Below, piece by piece: positions 11,739 through 25,429 of a DNA stretch of 64,000 nt. Source of the stretch: Escarpia spicata. Its lineage: Eukaryota; Annelida; Polychaeta; Sabellida; Siboglinidae. A program made the translations under genes and the position numbers. The notes beneath the pieces were generated by a model that worked only from the letters and a program-made list of their open reading frames with translations, was not told the DNA's origin and made no database searches. Location of the stretch: contig OZ023206.1 in NCBI GenBank assembly GCA_963995525.1, positions 1,550,001-1,614,000 of the forward strand, written 5' to 3'. Each line of letters opens with the position of its first letter. Position 1 is the first letter of the stretch.

Positions 11739-14021
11739 GAATGCATGTTACCGTTTTATCCCCGTCACGTAAGTTACAAGAACATATTACGTAAGTTATA
11801 GGTGTGAAAACTCATCCCCATTTGAAGTTTTTTCTTGTCTAAAGCAGCAGTACCTTCAGTACTCACGAGACAAACATGTCCCATATCAAAGTGTTCGAAA
11901 AATATTAATGCATATCACAGCAAAACGGTATTTGTAGTGCACTTTTTTCGGCGGAAGGATCTTTAATGTGGTCTTACCCCAAATAGATGTTTTGCATGTT
12001 ACAAATCTTCACGAAGGCTAGATTGATATCAAGCTACACACATAACTAGATTAATCACAAATGGGAATGCATGTTACCGTTCTATCTCCGTCACGTAAGT
12101 TACAAGAACATATTACGTAAGTTATAGGTGTGAAAACTAATCCCCATTTGAAATTTTTTCTTATCTAAAGCAGCAGTACATTCAGTACTCACGAGACAAA
12201 CATGTCCCATATCAAAGTGTTCGAAAAAAATTAATGCATATCACAGCAAAACGGTATTTGTAGTGCACTTTTTTCGGCGGAAGGATCCTTAATGTGGTCT
12301 TATCCCAAATAGATGATTTGCATGTTACAAATCTTCACGAAGGCTAGATTGATATCAAGCTACACACATAACTAGATTAACCCCAAATGGGAATGCATGT
12401 TACCGTTTTATCCACGTCACGTAAGTTACAAGAACATATTACGTAAGTTATAGGTGTGAAAACTCATCCCCATTTTAAGTTTTTTCTTGTTTAAAGCAGC
12501 AGTACCTTCAGTACTCACGAGACAAACATGTCCCATGTCCAAGTGTTCGAAAAAAATTAATGCATATCACAGCAAAACGGTATTTGTAGTGCACTTTTTT
12601 CGGTGGAAGGATCCTTAATGTGGTCTTACCCCAAATAGATGTTTTGCATGTTACAAATCTTCACGAAGGCTAGATTGATATCAAGCTACACACATAACTA
12701 GATTAATCACAAATGGGAATGCATGTTACCGTTCTATCTCCGTCACGTAAGTTACAAGAACATATTACGTAAGTTATAGGTGTGAAAACTCATCCCCATT
12801 TGAAGTTTTTTCTTGTCTAAAGCAGCAGTACCTTCAGTACTCACGAGACAAACATGTCCCATATCAAAGTGTTCGAAAAAAATTAATGCATATCACAGCA
12901 AAACGGTATTTGTAGTGCACTTTTTTCAGCGGAAGGATCTTTAATGTGGTCTTACCCCAAATAGATGTTTTGCATGTTACAAATCTTCACGAAGGCTAGA
13001 TTGATATCAAGCTACACACATAACTAGATTAATCACAAATGGGAATGCATGTTACCGTTCTATCTCCGTCACGTAAGTTACAAGAACATATTACGTAAGT
13101 TATAGGTGTGAAAACTAATCCCCATTTGAAGTTTTTTCTTATCTAAAGCAGCAGTACATTCAGTACTCACGAGACAAACATGTCCCATGTCAAAGTGTTC
13201 GAAAAAAATTAATGCATATCACAGCAAAACGGTATTTGTAGTGCACTTTTTTCGGCGGAAGGATCCTTAATGTGGTCTTATCCCAAATAGATGATTTGCA
13301 TGTTACAAATCTTCACGAAGGCTAGATTGATATCAAGCTACACACATAACTAGATTAACCCCAAATGGGAATGCATGTTACCGTTTTATCCCCGTCACGT
13401 AAGTTACAAGAACATATTACGTAAGTTATATGTGTGAAAACTAATCCCCATTTGAAGTTTTTTCTTGTCTAAAGCAGCAGTACATTCAGTACTCACGAGA
13501 CAAACGTGTCCCATGTAAAAGTGTTCGAAAAAAATTAATGCATATCACAGCAAAACGGTATTTGTAGTGCACTTTTTTCGGCGGAAGGATCCTTAATGTG
13601 GTCTTATCCCAAATAGATGATTTGCAAGTTACAAATCTTCACGAAGGCTAGATTGATATCAAGCTACACACATAACTAGATTAACCCCAAATGGGAATGC
13701 ATGTTACCGTTTTATCCCCGTCACGTAAGTTACAAGAACATATTACGTAAGTTATAGGTGTGAAAACTCATCCCCATTTGAAGTTTTTTCTTGCCCTAAA
13801 GCAGCAGTACCTTCAGTACTCACGAGACAAACATGTCCCATATCAAAGTGTTCGAAAAAAATTAATGCATATCACAGCAAAACGGTATTTGTAATGCACT
13901 TTTTTCGGCGGAAGGATATTTAATGTGGTCTTACCCCAAATATATGTTTTGCACGTTACAAATCTTCACGAAGGCTAGATTGATATCAAGCTACACACAT
14001 AACTAGATTAACCCCAAATGG
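11739..14021 (+). repeat. 7-mer higher-order repeat, copy 4 (monomers 37-43)
   Basis: Equivalent of copy 2 inside the second 19-mer. It shares CCATTTTAAG (about 12472), TATATGTG (about 13428) and CTTGCCCTAAAG (13790) with copy 2, but lacks the GAATTTTTTTC change of monomer 22. That change is thus later than the 19-mer duplication or was removed by conversion. Confidence 0.93.
13695..14021 (+). repeat. 327-bp monomer with CTTGCCCTAAAG insertion (monomer 43)
   Basis: Second and last copy of the insertion allele first seen at 7594. It is followed by the 978-bp 3-mer block, whereas the first copy is followed by the hybrid monomer 25. Confidence 0.95.
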
Positions 14022-14999
14022 GAATGCATGTTACCGTTTTATCCCCGTCACGTAAGTTACAAGAACATATTACGTAAGTTATAGGTGTGAAAACTCATCC
14101 CCATTTGATGTTTTATCTTGTCTAAAGCAGCAGTACATTCAGTACTCACGAGACAAACATGTCCCATGTCAAAGTGTTCGAAAAAAATTAATGCATATCA
14201 CAGCAAAACGGTATTTGTAGTGCACTTTTTTCGGCGGAAGGATCCTTAATTTGGTCTTACCCCAAATATATGTTTTGCATGTTACAAATCTTCACGAAGG
14301 GTAGATTGATATCAAGCTACACACATAACTAGATTAACCCCAAATGGGAATGCATGTTCCCGTTTTATCCCCGTCACGTAAGTTACAAGAACATATTACG
14401 TAAGTTATAGGTGTGAAAACTCATCCCCATTTGATGTTTTATCTTGTGTAAAGCAGCAGTACATTCAGTACTCACGAGACAAACATGTCCCATGTCAAAA
14501 TGTTCGAAAAAAATTAATGCATATCACAGCAAAACGGTATTTGTAGTGCACTTTTTTCGGCGGAAGGATCCTTAATGTGGTCTTACCCCAAATAGATGTT
14601 TTGCATGTTACAAATCTTCACGAAGGGTAGATTGATATCAAGCTACACACATAACTAGATTAACCCCAAATGGGAATGCATTTTACCGTTTTATCCCAGT
14701 CACGTAAGTTACAAGAACATATTACGTAAGTTATAGGTGTGAAAACTCATCCCCATTTGAAGTTTTTTCTTGTCTAAAGCAGCAGTACCTTCAGTACTCA
14801 CGAGACAAACATGTCCCATATCAAAGTGTTCGAAAAAAATTAATGCATATCACAGCAAAACGGTATTTGTAATGCACTTTTTTCGGCGGAAGGATATTTA
14901 ATGTGGTCTTACCCCAAATATATGTTTTGCACGTTACAAATCTTCACGAAGGCTAGATTGATATCAAGCTACACACATAACTAGATTAACCCCAAATGG
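14022..14999 (+). repeat. 3-mer higher-order repeat, copy 1 (monomers 44-46, 978 bp)
   Basis: Order: a monomer with ATGTCAAAGTG, CCTTAATTTGG and GAAGGGTAG (44); a monomer with CATGTTCCCG and CTTGTGT (45); a monomer with GCATTTTACCG and TCCCAGTC (46). The same order is found 978 bp downstream. Confidence 0.92.
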
Positions 15000-15977
15000 G
15001 AATGCATGTTACCGTTTTATCCCCGTCACGTAAGTTACAAGAACATATTACGTAAGTTATAGGTGTGAAAACTCATCCCCATTTGATGTTTTATCTTGTC
15101 TAAAGCAGCAGTACATTCAGTACTCACGAGACAAACATGTCCCATGTCAAAGTGTTCGAAAAAAATTAATGCATATCACAGCAAAACGGTATTTGTAGTG
15201 CACTTTTTTCGGCGGAAGGATCCTTAATTTGGTCTTACCCCAAATATATGTTTTGCATGTTACAAATCTTCACGAAGGGTAGATTGATATCAAGCTACAC
15301 ACATAACTAGATTAACCCCAAATGGGAATGCATGTTCCCGTTTTATCCCCGTCACGTAAGTTACAAGAACATATTACGTAAGTTATAGGTGTGAAAACTC
15401 ATCCCCATTTGATGTTTTATCTTGTGTAAAGCAGCAGTACATTCAGTACTCACGAGACAAACATGTCCCATGTCAAAATGTTCGAAAAAAATTAATGCAT
15501 ATCACAGCAAAACGGTATTTGTAGTGCACTTTTTTCGGCGGAAGGATCCTTAATGTGGTCTTACCCCAAATAGATGTTTTGCATGTTACAAATCTTCACG
15601 AAGGGTAGATTGATATCAAGCTACACACATAACTAGATTAACCCCAAATGGGAATGCATTTTACCGTTTTATCCCAGTCACGTAAGTTACAAGAACATAT
15701 TACGTAAGTTATAGGTGTGAAAACTCATCCCCATTTGAAGTTTTTTCTTGTCTAAAGCAGCAGTACCTTCAGTACTCACGAGACAAACATGTCCCATATC
15801 AAAGTGTTCGAAAAAAATTAATGCATATCACAGCAAAACGGTATTTGTAGTGCACTTTTTTCGGCGGAAGGATCCTTAATGTGGTCTTACCCCAAATATA
15901 TGTTTTGCATGTTACAAATCTTCACGAAGGCTAGATTGATATCAAGCTACACACATAACTAGATTAATCACAAATGG
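15000..15977 (+). repeat. 3-mer higher-order repeat, copy 2 (monomers 47-49)
   Basis: Repeats monomers 44-46 at an offset of 978 bp, including GCATTTTACCG with TCCCAGTC at about 15657. Monomer 49 then leaves the pattern: from about 15848 it has GTAGTG and GGATCC and ends ATCACAAATGG, where monomer 46 has GTAATG and GGATAT and ends ACCCCAAATGG. Monomer 49 is thus a hybrid that closes the block. Confidence 0.9.
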
Positions 15978-17281
15978 GAATGCATGTTACCGTTCTATCT
16001 CCGTCACGTAAGTTACAAGAACATATTACGTAAGTTATAGGTGTGAAAACTCATCCCCATTTGAAGTTTTTTCTTGTCTAAAGCAGCAGTACCTTCAGTA
16101 CTCACGAGACAAACATGTCCCATATCAAAGTGTTCGAAAACAATTAATGCATATCACAGCAAAACGGTATTTGTAGTGCACTTTTTTCGGCGGAAGGATC
16201 TTTAATGTGGTCTTACCCCAAATAGATGTTTTGCATGTTACAAATCTTCACGAAGGCTAGATTGATATCAAGCTACACACATAACTAGATTAATCACAAA
16301 TGGGAATGCATGTTACCGTTCTATCTCCGTCACGTAAGTTACAAGAACATATTACGTAAGTTATAGGTGTGAAAACTAATCCCCATTTGAAGTTTTTTCT
16401 TATCTAAAGCAGCAGTACATTCAGTACTCACGAGACAAACATGTCCCATGTCAAAGTGTTCGAAAAAAAGTAATGCATATCACAGCAAAACGGTATTTGT
16501 AGTGCACTTTTTTCGGCGGAAGGATCCTTAATGTGGTCTTATCCCAAATAGATGATTTGCATGTTACAAATCTTCACGAAGGCTAGATTGATATCAAGCT
16601 ACACACATAACTAGATTAACCCCAAATGGGAATGCATGTTACCGTTTTATCCCCGTCACGTAAGTTACAAGAACATATTACGTAAGTTATAGGTGTGAAA
16701 ACTCATCCCCATTTGAAGTTTTTTCTTGTCTAAAGCAGCAGTACCTTCAGTACTCAGGAGACAAACATGTCCCATATCAAAGTGTTCGAAAAAAATTAAT
16801 GCATATCACAGCAAAACGGTATTTGTAATGCACTTTTTTCGGCGGAAGGATATTTAATGTGGTCTTACCCCAAATAGATGTTTTGCATGTTACAAATCTT
16901 CACGAAGGCTAGATTTATATCAAGCTACACACATAACTAGATTAACCCCAAATGGGAATGCATGTTACCGTTTTATCCCCGTCACGTAAGTTACAAGAAC
17001 ATATTACGTAAGTTATAGGTGTGAAAACTCATCCCCATTTGATGTTTTATCTTGTCTAAAGCAGCAGTACATTCAGTACTCACGAGACAAACATGTCCCA
17101 TGTCAAAATGTTCGAAACAAATTAATGCATATCACAGCAAAACGGTATTTGTAGTGCACTTTTTTCGGCGGAAGGATCCTTAATGTGGTCTTACCCCAAA
17201 TATATGTTTTGCATGTTACAAATCTTCACGAAGGCTAGATTGATATCAAGCTACACACATAACTAGATTAACCCGAAATGG

Positions 17282-17606
17282 GAATGCATGTTACCGTTTT
17301 ATCCCCGTCACGTAAGTTACAAGAACAAATTACGTAAGTTATAGGTGTGAAAACTCATACCATTTGAAGTTTTTTCTTGTCTAAAGCAGCAGTACCTTCA
17401 GTACTCACGAGACAAACATGTCCCATATCAAAGTTTTCGAAAAAAATTAATGCAAATCACAGCAAAACGGTATTTGTAGTGCACTTTTTTCGGCGGAAGG
17501 ATCTTTAATGTGGTCTTACCCCAAATAGATGTTTTGCACGTTACAAATCTTCACGAAGGCTAGATTGATATCAAGCTACACACATAATTAGATTAACCAC
17601 AAATGG
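17282..17606 (+). repeat. 325-bp monomer with a lost C (monomer 54)
   Basis: ACTCATCCCCATTTG reads ACTCATACCATTTG near 17357: one base lost and one changed. The allele is private in this window. Confidence 0.88.
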
Positions 17607-17932
17607 GAATGCATGTTACCGTTCTATCTCCGTCACGTAAGTTACAAGAACATATTACGTAAGTTATAGGTGTGAAAACTCATCCCCATTTGAAGTTTTT
17701 TCTTGTCTAAAGCAGCAGTACCTTCAGTACTCACGAGACAAACATGTCCCATATGAAAGTTTTCGAAAACAATTAATGCATATCACAGCAAAACGGTATT
17801 TGTAGTGCACTTTTTTCGGCGGAAGGATCTTTAATGTGGTCTTACCCCAAATAGATGTTTTGCATGTTACAAATCTTCACAAAGGCTAGATTGATATCAA
17901 GCTACACACATAATTAGATTAATCACAAATGG

Positions 17933-18258
17933 GAATGCATGTTACCGTTCTATCTCCGTCACGTAAGTTACAAGAACATATTACGTAAGTTATAGGTGTG
18001 AAAACTAAACCCCATTTGAAGTTTTTTCTTATCTAAAGCAGCAGTACATTCAGTACTCACGAGACAAACATGTCCCATATCAAAGTGTTCGAAAAAAATT
18101 AATGCATATCACAGCAAAACGGTATTTGTAATGCACTTTTTTCGGCGGAAGGATATTTAATGTGGTCTTACCCCAAATAGATGTTTTGCATGTTACAAAT
18201 CTTCACGAAGGCTAGATTGATATCAAGCTACACACATAACTAGATTAACCCCAAATGG
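17933..18258 (+). repeat. Hybrid monomer (monomer 56)
   Basis: The left part (TTCTATCTCC, AAACCCC, TTCTTATC, CATTC) equals the type of monomer 67. The right part (ATATCAAAGTG, GTAATGCAC, GGATATTT) equals monomer 68. In the related segment at 21518-22169 these are two separate monomers, so one has either been fused here by an exchange or split there. Confidence 0.75.
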
Positions 18259-18583
18259 GAATGCATGTTACCGTTTTATCCCCGTCACATAAGTTACAAG
18301 AACATATTACGTAAGTTATAGGTGTGAAAACTCATCCCCATTTGATGTTTTATCTTGTCTAAAGCAGCAGTGCATTCAGTACTCACGAGACAAACATGTC
18401 CATGTCAAAATGTTCGAAAAAAATTAATGCATATCACAGCAAAACGGTATTTGTAGTGCACTTTTTTCGGCGGAAGGATCCTTAATTTGGTCTTACCCCA
18501 AATAGATGTTTTGCATGTTACAAATCTTCACGAAGGGTAGATTGATATCAAGCTACACACATAACTAGATTAACCCCAAATGG
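18259..18583 (+). repeat. 325-bp monomer with a lost C (monomer 57)
   Basis: ATGTCCCATGTC reads ATGTCCATGTC near 18398. It also carries CAGTGCATTC and the CACATAAG allele. Its relative twelve monomers on (22170-22495) has neither the deletion nor CAGTGCATTC. Confidence 0.88.
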
Positions 18584-19887
18584 GAATGCATGTTACCGTT
18601 TTATCCCCGTCACGTAAGTTACAAGAACATATTACGTAAGTTATAGGTGTGAAAACTCATCCCCATTTGATGTTTTATCTTGTCTAAAGCAGCAGTACAT
18701 TCAGTACTCACGAGACAAACATGTCCCATGTCAAAATGTTCGAAACAAATTAATGCATATCACAGCAAAACGGTATTTGTAGTGCACTTTTTTCGGCGGA
18801 AGGATCCTTAATGTGGTCTTACCCCAAATAGATGTTTTGCATGTTACAAATCTTCACGAAGGCTAGATTGATATCAAGCTACACACATAACTAGATTAAC
18901 CCCAAATGGGAATGCATGTTACCGTTTTATCCCCGTCACGTAAGTTACAAGAACATATTACGTAAGTTATAGGTGTGAAAACTCATCCCCATTTGAAGTT
19001 TTTTCTTGTCTAAAGCAGCAGTACCTTCAGTACTCACGAGACAAACATGTCCCATATGAAAGTTTTCGAAAAAAATTAATGCAAATCACAGCAAAACGGT
19101 ATTTGTAGTGCACTTTTTTCGGCGGAAGGATCTTTAATGTGGTCTTACCCCAAATAGATGTTTTGCACGTTACAAATCTTCACGAAGGCTAGATTGATAT
19201 CAAGCTACACACATAACTAGATTAACCCCAAATGGGAATGCATGTTACCGTTTTATCCCCGTCACGTAAGTTACAAGAACATATTACGTAAGTTATAGGT
19301 GTGAAAACTCATCCCCATTTGATGTTTTATCTTGTCTAAAGCAGCAGTACATTCAGTACTCACGAGACAAATATGTCCCATGTCAAAATGTTCGAAACAA
19401 ATTAATGCATATCACAGCAAAACGGTATTTGTAGTGCACTTTTTTCGGCGGAAGGATCCTTAATGTGGTCTTACCCCAAATAGATGTTTTGCATGTTACA
19501 AATCTTCACGAAGGCTAGATTGATATCAAGCTACACACATAACTAGATTAACCCCAAATGGGAATGCATGTTACCGTTTTATCCCCGTCACGTAAGTTAC
19601 AAGAACATATTACGTAAGTTATAGGTGTGAAAACTCATCCCCATTTGAAGTTTTTTCTTGTCTAAAGCAGCAGTACCTTCAGTACTCACGAGACAAACAT
19701 GTCCCATATGAAAGTTTTCGAAAAAAATTAATGCAAATCACAGCAAAACGGTATTTGTAGTGCACTTTTTTCGGCGGAAGGATCTTTAATGTGGTCTTAC
19801 CCCAAATAGATGTTTTGCACGTTACAAATCTTCACGAAGGCTAGATTGATATCTAGCTACACACATAACTAGATTAACCCCAAATGG
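18584..19887 (+). repeat. 2-mer higher-order repeat, period 652 bp (monomers 58-61)
   Basis: Two monomer classes alternate. One has GATGTTTTATC, ATGTCAAAATG, GAAACAAATT and GGATCC; the other has GAAGTTTTTTC, ATATGAAAGTTTTCG, GCAAATC, GGATCT and CACGTTAC. The alternation continues less perfectly on both sides and is the commonest local pattern in the right half of the window. Confidence 0.85.
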
Positions 19888-22800
19888 GAATGCATGTTAC
19901 CGTTTTATCCCCGTCACGTAAGTTACAAGAACATATTACGTAAGTTATAGGTGTGAAAACTCATCCCCATTTGATGTTTTATCTTGTCTAAAGCAGCAGT
20001 ACATTCAGTACTCACGAGACAAATATGTCCCATGTCAAAATGTTCGAAAAAAATTAATGCATATCACAGCAAAACGGTATTTGTAGTGCACTTTTTTCGG
20101 CGGAAGGATCCTTAATGTGGTCTTACCCCAAATATATGTTTTGCATGTTACAAATCTTCACGAAGGCTAGATTGATATCAAGCTACACACATAACTAGAT
20201 TAACCCGAAATGGGAATGCATGTTACCGTTTTATCCCCGTCACGTAAGTTACAAGAACAAATTACGTAAGTTATAGGTGTGAAAACTCATCCCCATTTGA
20301 AGTTTTTTCTTCTCTAAAGCAGCAGTACCTTCAGTACTCACGAGACAAACATGTCCCATATGAAAGTTTTCGAAAAAAATTAATGCAAATCACAGCAAAA
20401 CGGTATTTGTAGTGCACTTTTTTCGGCGGAAGGATCTTTAATGTGGTCTTACCCCAAATAGATGTTTTGCACGTTACAAATCTTCACGAAGGCTAGATTG
20501 ATATCAAGCTACACACATAATTAGATTAACCACAAATGGGAATGCATGTTACCGTTCTATCTCCGTCACGTAAGTTACCAGAACATATTACGTAAGTTAT
20601 AGGTGTGAAAACTCATCCCCATTTGAAGTTTTTTCTTGTCTAAAGCAGCAGTACCTTCAGTACTCACGAGACAAACATGTCCCATATCAAAGTTTTCGAA
20701 AAAAATTAATGCAAATCACAGCAAAACGGTATTTGTAGTGCACTTTTTTCGGCGGAAGGATCTTTAATGTGGTCTTACCCCAAATAGATGTTTTGCACGT
20801 TACAAATCTTCACGAAGGCTAGATTGATATCAAGCTACACACATAATTAGATTAACCACAAATGGGAATGCATGTTACCGTTCTATCTCCGTCACGTAAG
20901 TTACAAGAACATATTACGTAAGTTATATGTGTGAAAACTCATCCCCATTTGAAGTTTTTTCTTGTCTAAAGCAGCAGTACCTTCAGTACTCACGAGACAA
21001 ACATGTCCCATATCAAAGTGTTCGAAAAAAATTAATGCATATCACAGCAAAACGGTATTTGTAATGCACTTTTTTCGGTGGAAGGATCCTTAATGTGGTC
21101 TTACCCCAAATATATGTTTGGCATGTTACAAATCTTCACGAAGGCTAGATTGATATCAAGCTACACACATAACTAGATTAATCACAAATGGGAATGCATG
21201 TTACCGTTCTATCTCCGTCACGTATGTTACAAGAACATATTACGTAAGTTATAGGTGTGAAAACTCATCCCCATTTGAAGTTTTTTCTTGTCTAAAGCAG
21301 CAGTACCTTCAGTACTCACGAGACAAACATGTCCCATATGAAAGTTTTCGAAAACAATTAATGCATATCACAGCAAAACGGTATTTGTAGTGCACTTTTT
21401 TCGGCGGAAGGATCTTTAATGTGGTCTTACCCCAAATAGATGTTTTGCACGTTACAAATCTTCACGAAGGCTAGATTGATATCAAGCTACACACATAATT
21501 AGATTAATCACAAATGGGAATGCATGTTACCGTTCTATCTCCGTCACGTAAGTTACAAGAACATATTACGTAAGTTATAGGTGTGAAAATTAAACCCCAT
21601 TTGAAGTTTTTTCTTATCTAAAGCAGCAGTACATTCAGTACTCACGAGACAAACATGTCCCATGTCAAAGTGTTCGAAAAAAATTAATGCATATCACAGC
21701 AAAACGGTATTTTTAGTGCACTTTTTTCGGCGGAAGGATCCTTAATGTGGTCTTATCCCAAATAGATGATTTGCATGTTACAAATCTTCACGAAGGCTAG
21801 ATTGATATCAAGCTACACACATAACTAGATTAACCCCAAATGGGAATGCATGTTACCGTTTTATCCCCGTCACGTAAGTTACAAGAACATATTACGTAAG
21901 TTATAGGTGTGAAAACTCATCCCCATTTGAAGTTTTTTCTTGTCTAAAGCAGCAGTACCTTCAGTACTCACGAGACAAACATGTCCCATATCAAAGTGTT
22001 CGAAAAAAATTAATGCATATAACAGCAAAACGGTATTTGTAATGCACTTTTTTCGGCGGAAGGATATTTAATGTGGTCTTACCCCAAATAGATGTTTTGC
22101 ATGTTACAAATCTTCACGAATGCTAGATTGATATCAAGCTACACACATAACTAGATTAACCCCAAATGGGAATGCATGTTACCGTTTTATCCCCGTCACA
22201 TAAGTTACAAGAACATATTACGTAAGTTATAGGTGTGAAAACTCATCCCCATTTGATGTTTTATCTTGTCTAAAGCAGCAGTACATTCAGTACTCACGAG
22301 ACAAACATGTCCCATGTCAAAATGTTCGAAAAAAATTAATGCATATCACAGCAAAACGGTATTTGTAGTGCACTTTTTTCGGCGGAAGGATCCTTAATTT
22401 GGTCTTACCCCAAATAGATGTTTTGCATGTTACAAATCTTCACGAAGGGTAGATTGATATCAAGCTACACACATAACTAGATTAACCCCAAATGGGAATG
22501 CATGTTACCGTTTTATCCCCGTCACGTAAGTTACAAGAACATATTACGTAAGTTATAGGTGTGAAAACTCATCCCCATTTGATGTTTTATCTTTTCTAAA
22601 GCAGCAGTACATTCAGTACTCACGAGACAAACATGTCCCATGTCAAAATGTTCGAAACAAATTAATGCATATCACAGCAAAACGGTATTTGTAGTGCACC
22701 TTTTTCGGCGGAAGGATCCTTAATGTGGTCTTACCCCAAATAGATGTTTTGCATGTTACAAATCTTCACGAAGGCTAGATTGATATCAAGCTACACACAT

Positions 22801-23473
22801 AACTAGATTAACCCGAAATGGGAATGCATGTTACCGTTTTATCCCCGTCACGTAAGTTACAAGAACATATTACGTAAGTTATAGGTGTGAAAACTCATCC
22901 CCATTTGAAGTTTTTTCTTGTCTAAAGCAGCAGTACCTTCAGTACTCACGAGACAAACATGTCCCATATGAAAGTTTTCGAAAAAAATTAATGCAAATCA
23001 CAGCAAAACGGTATTTGTAGTGCACTTTTTTCGGCGGAAGGATCTTTAATGTGGTCTTACCCCAAATAGATGTTTTGCACGTTACAAATCTTCACGAAGG
23101 CTAGATTGATATCAAGCTACACACATAACTAGATTAACCCCAAATGGGAATGCATGTTACCGTTTTATCCCCGTCACGTAAGTTACAAGAACATATTACG
23201 TAAGTTATAGGTGTGAAAACTCATCCCCATTTGATGTTTTATCTTGTCTAAAGCAGCAGTACATTCAGTACTCACGAAACAAACATGTCCCATGTCAAAA
23301 TGTTAGAACAAAATTAATGCATATCACAGCAAAACGGTATTTGTAGTGCACTTTTTTCGGCGGAAGGATCCTTAATTTGGTCTTACCCCAAATAGATGTT
23401 TTGCATGTTACAAATCTTCACGAAGGGTAGATTGATATCAAGCTACACACATAACTAGATTAACCCGAAATGG

Positions 23474-25429
23474 GAATGCATGTTACCGTTTTATCCCCGT
23501 CACGTAAGTTACAAGAACATATTACGTAAGTTATAGGTGTGAAAACTCATCCCCATTTGAAGTTTTTTCTTGTCTAAAGCAGCAGTACCTTCAGTACTCA
23601 CGAGACAAACATGTCCCATATCAAAGTGTTCGAAAAAAATTAATGCATATCACACCAAAACGGTATTTGTAGTGCACTTTTTTCGGCGGAATGATCTTTA
23701 ATGTGGTCTTACCCCAAATAGATGTTTTGAACGTTACAAATCTTCACGAAGGCTAGATTGATATCAAGCTATACACATAACTAGATTAACCCCAAATGGG
23801 AATGCATGTTACCGTTTTATCCCCGTCACGTAAGTTACAAGAACATATTACGTAAGTTATAGGTGTGAAAACTCATCCCCATTTGAATTTTTTTCTTGTC
23901 TAAAGCAGCAGTACCTTCAGTACTCACGAGACAAACATGTCCCATGTCCAAGTGTTCGAAAAAAATTAATGCATATCACGGCAAAACGGTATTTGTATTG
24001 CACTTTTTTCGGAGGAAGGATCCTTAATGTGGTCTTACACCAAATATATGTTTTGCATGTTACAAATCTTCACGAAGGCTAGATTGATATCAAGCTACAC
24101 ACATAATTAGACTAACCACAAATGGGAATGCATGTTACCGTTCTATCTCCGTCACGTAAGTTACAAGAACATATTACGTAAGTTATAGGTGTGAAAACTC
24201 ATCCCCATTTGAAGTTTTTTCTTGTCTAAAGCAGCAGTACCTTCAGTACTCACGAGACAAACATGTCCCATATCAAAGTGTTCGAAAAAAATTAATGCAT
24301 ATCACAGCAAAACGGTATTTGTAATGCACTTTTTTCGGCGGAAGGATCCTTAATGTGGTCTTACCCCAAATATATGTTTTGCATGTTACAAATCTTCACG
24401 AAGGCTAGATTGAAATCATGCTACACACATAACTAGATTAACCCCAAATGGGAATGCATGTTACCGTTTTATCCCCGTCACGTAAGTTACAAGAACATAT
24501 TACGTAAGTTATAGGTGTGAAAACTCATCCCCATTTGAAGTTTTTTCTTGTCTAAAGCAGCAGTACCTTCAGTACTCACGAGATAAACATGTCCCATATC
24601 AAAGTTTTCGAAAAAAATTAATGCAAATCACAGCAAAACGGTATTTGTAGTGCACTTTTTTCGGCGGAAGGATCTTTAATGTGGTCTTACCCCAAATATA
24701 TGTTTTGCACGTTACAAATCTTCACGAAGGCTAGATTGATATCAAGCTACACACATAACTAGATTAACCCCAAATGGGAATGCATGTTACCGTTTTATCC
24801 CCGTCACGTAAGTTACAAGAACATATGTCGTAAGTTATAGGTGTGAAAACTCATCCCCATTTGATGTTTTATCTTGTTTAAAGCAGCAGTACATTCAGTA
24901 CTCACGAGACAAACATGTCCCATGTCAAAATGTTCGAAAAAAATTAATGCATATCACAGCAAAACGGTATTTGTAGTGCACTTTTTTCGGCGGAAGGATC
25001 CTTAATGTGGTCTTACCCCAAATAGATGTTTTGCACGTTACAAATCTTCACGAAGGCTAGATTGATATCAAGCTACACACATAACTAGATTAACCCGAAA
25101 TGGGAATGCATGTTACCGTTTTATCCCCGTCACGTAAGTTACAAGAACATATTACGTAAGTTATAGGTGTGAAAACTCATCCCCATTTGAAGTTTTTTCT
25201 TGTCTAAAGCAGCAGTACCTTCAGTACTCACGAGACAAACATGTCCCATATGAAAGTTTTCGAAAAAAATTAATGCAAATCACAGCAAAACGGTATTTGT
25301 AGTGCACTTTTTTCGGCGGAAGGATCTTTAATGTGGTCTTACCCCAAATAGATGTTTTGCACGTTACAAATCTTCACGAAGGCTAGATTGATATCAAGCT
25401 ACACACATAACTAGATTAACCCCAAATGG
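23474..25429 (+). repeat. Six-monomer module, first copy (monomers 73-78)
   Basis: Order: CACACCAAAACGG with GGAATGATC and TTTGAACG (73); GTCCAAG with GTATTGCAC, GGAGGAAGG and TTAGACTAACC (74); a GTAATGCAC monomer with ATCATGC (75); GAGATAAAC (76); ATATGTCG with CTTGTTT (77); ATATGAAAG (78). The order returns at 41699-43654, offset exactly 18225 bp (57 monomers once the three 119-bp deletions between are added), and in modified form from 48220, 51154, 55066 and 58651. Confidence 0.88.

Larger units (their letters stand above)
7961..14021 (+). repeat. 19-mer higher-order repeat, copy B
   Basis: Direct tandem copy of 1766-7825. It carries the same order of variant monomers: a monomer 7-10 equivalent, then two 7-mers. 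Differences seen between the copies include one extra A in the A run near 10102, TTCTAATC in monomer 34 (about 10855) and the loss of GAATTTTTTTC in monomer 41. The copies are far more alike than adjacent monomers are, so the duplication is young compared with monomer divergence. The right edge is at or just after 14021, where monomer 44 no longer matches monomer 25. Confidence 0.92.
15978..23473 (+). repeat. Mixed higher-order block with 2-, 9- and 12-monomer relationships (monomers 50-72)
   Basis: Several overlapping registers are visible. Monomers 53-54 match 62-63 nine monomers on (CCCGAAATGGG followed by GAACAAATTACG). Monomer 57 matches 69 twelve monomers on (CACATAAG, CCTTAATTTGG, GAAGGGTAG; 18286 and 22197), and 58-59 match 70-71. 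Monomers 64-66 match 82-84 eighteen monomers on (ACGTATG at 21221 and 27089). Monomers 50 and 51 are TTCTATCTCC types related to the 7-mers on the left. This looks like a zone reworked by several unequal exchanges, with no clean period. Confidence 0.75.
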
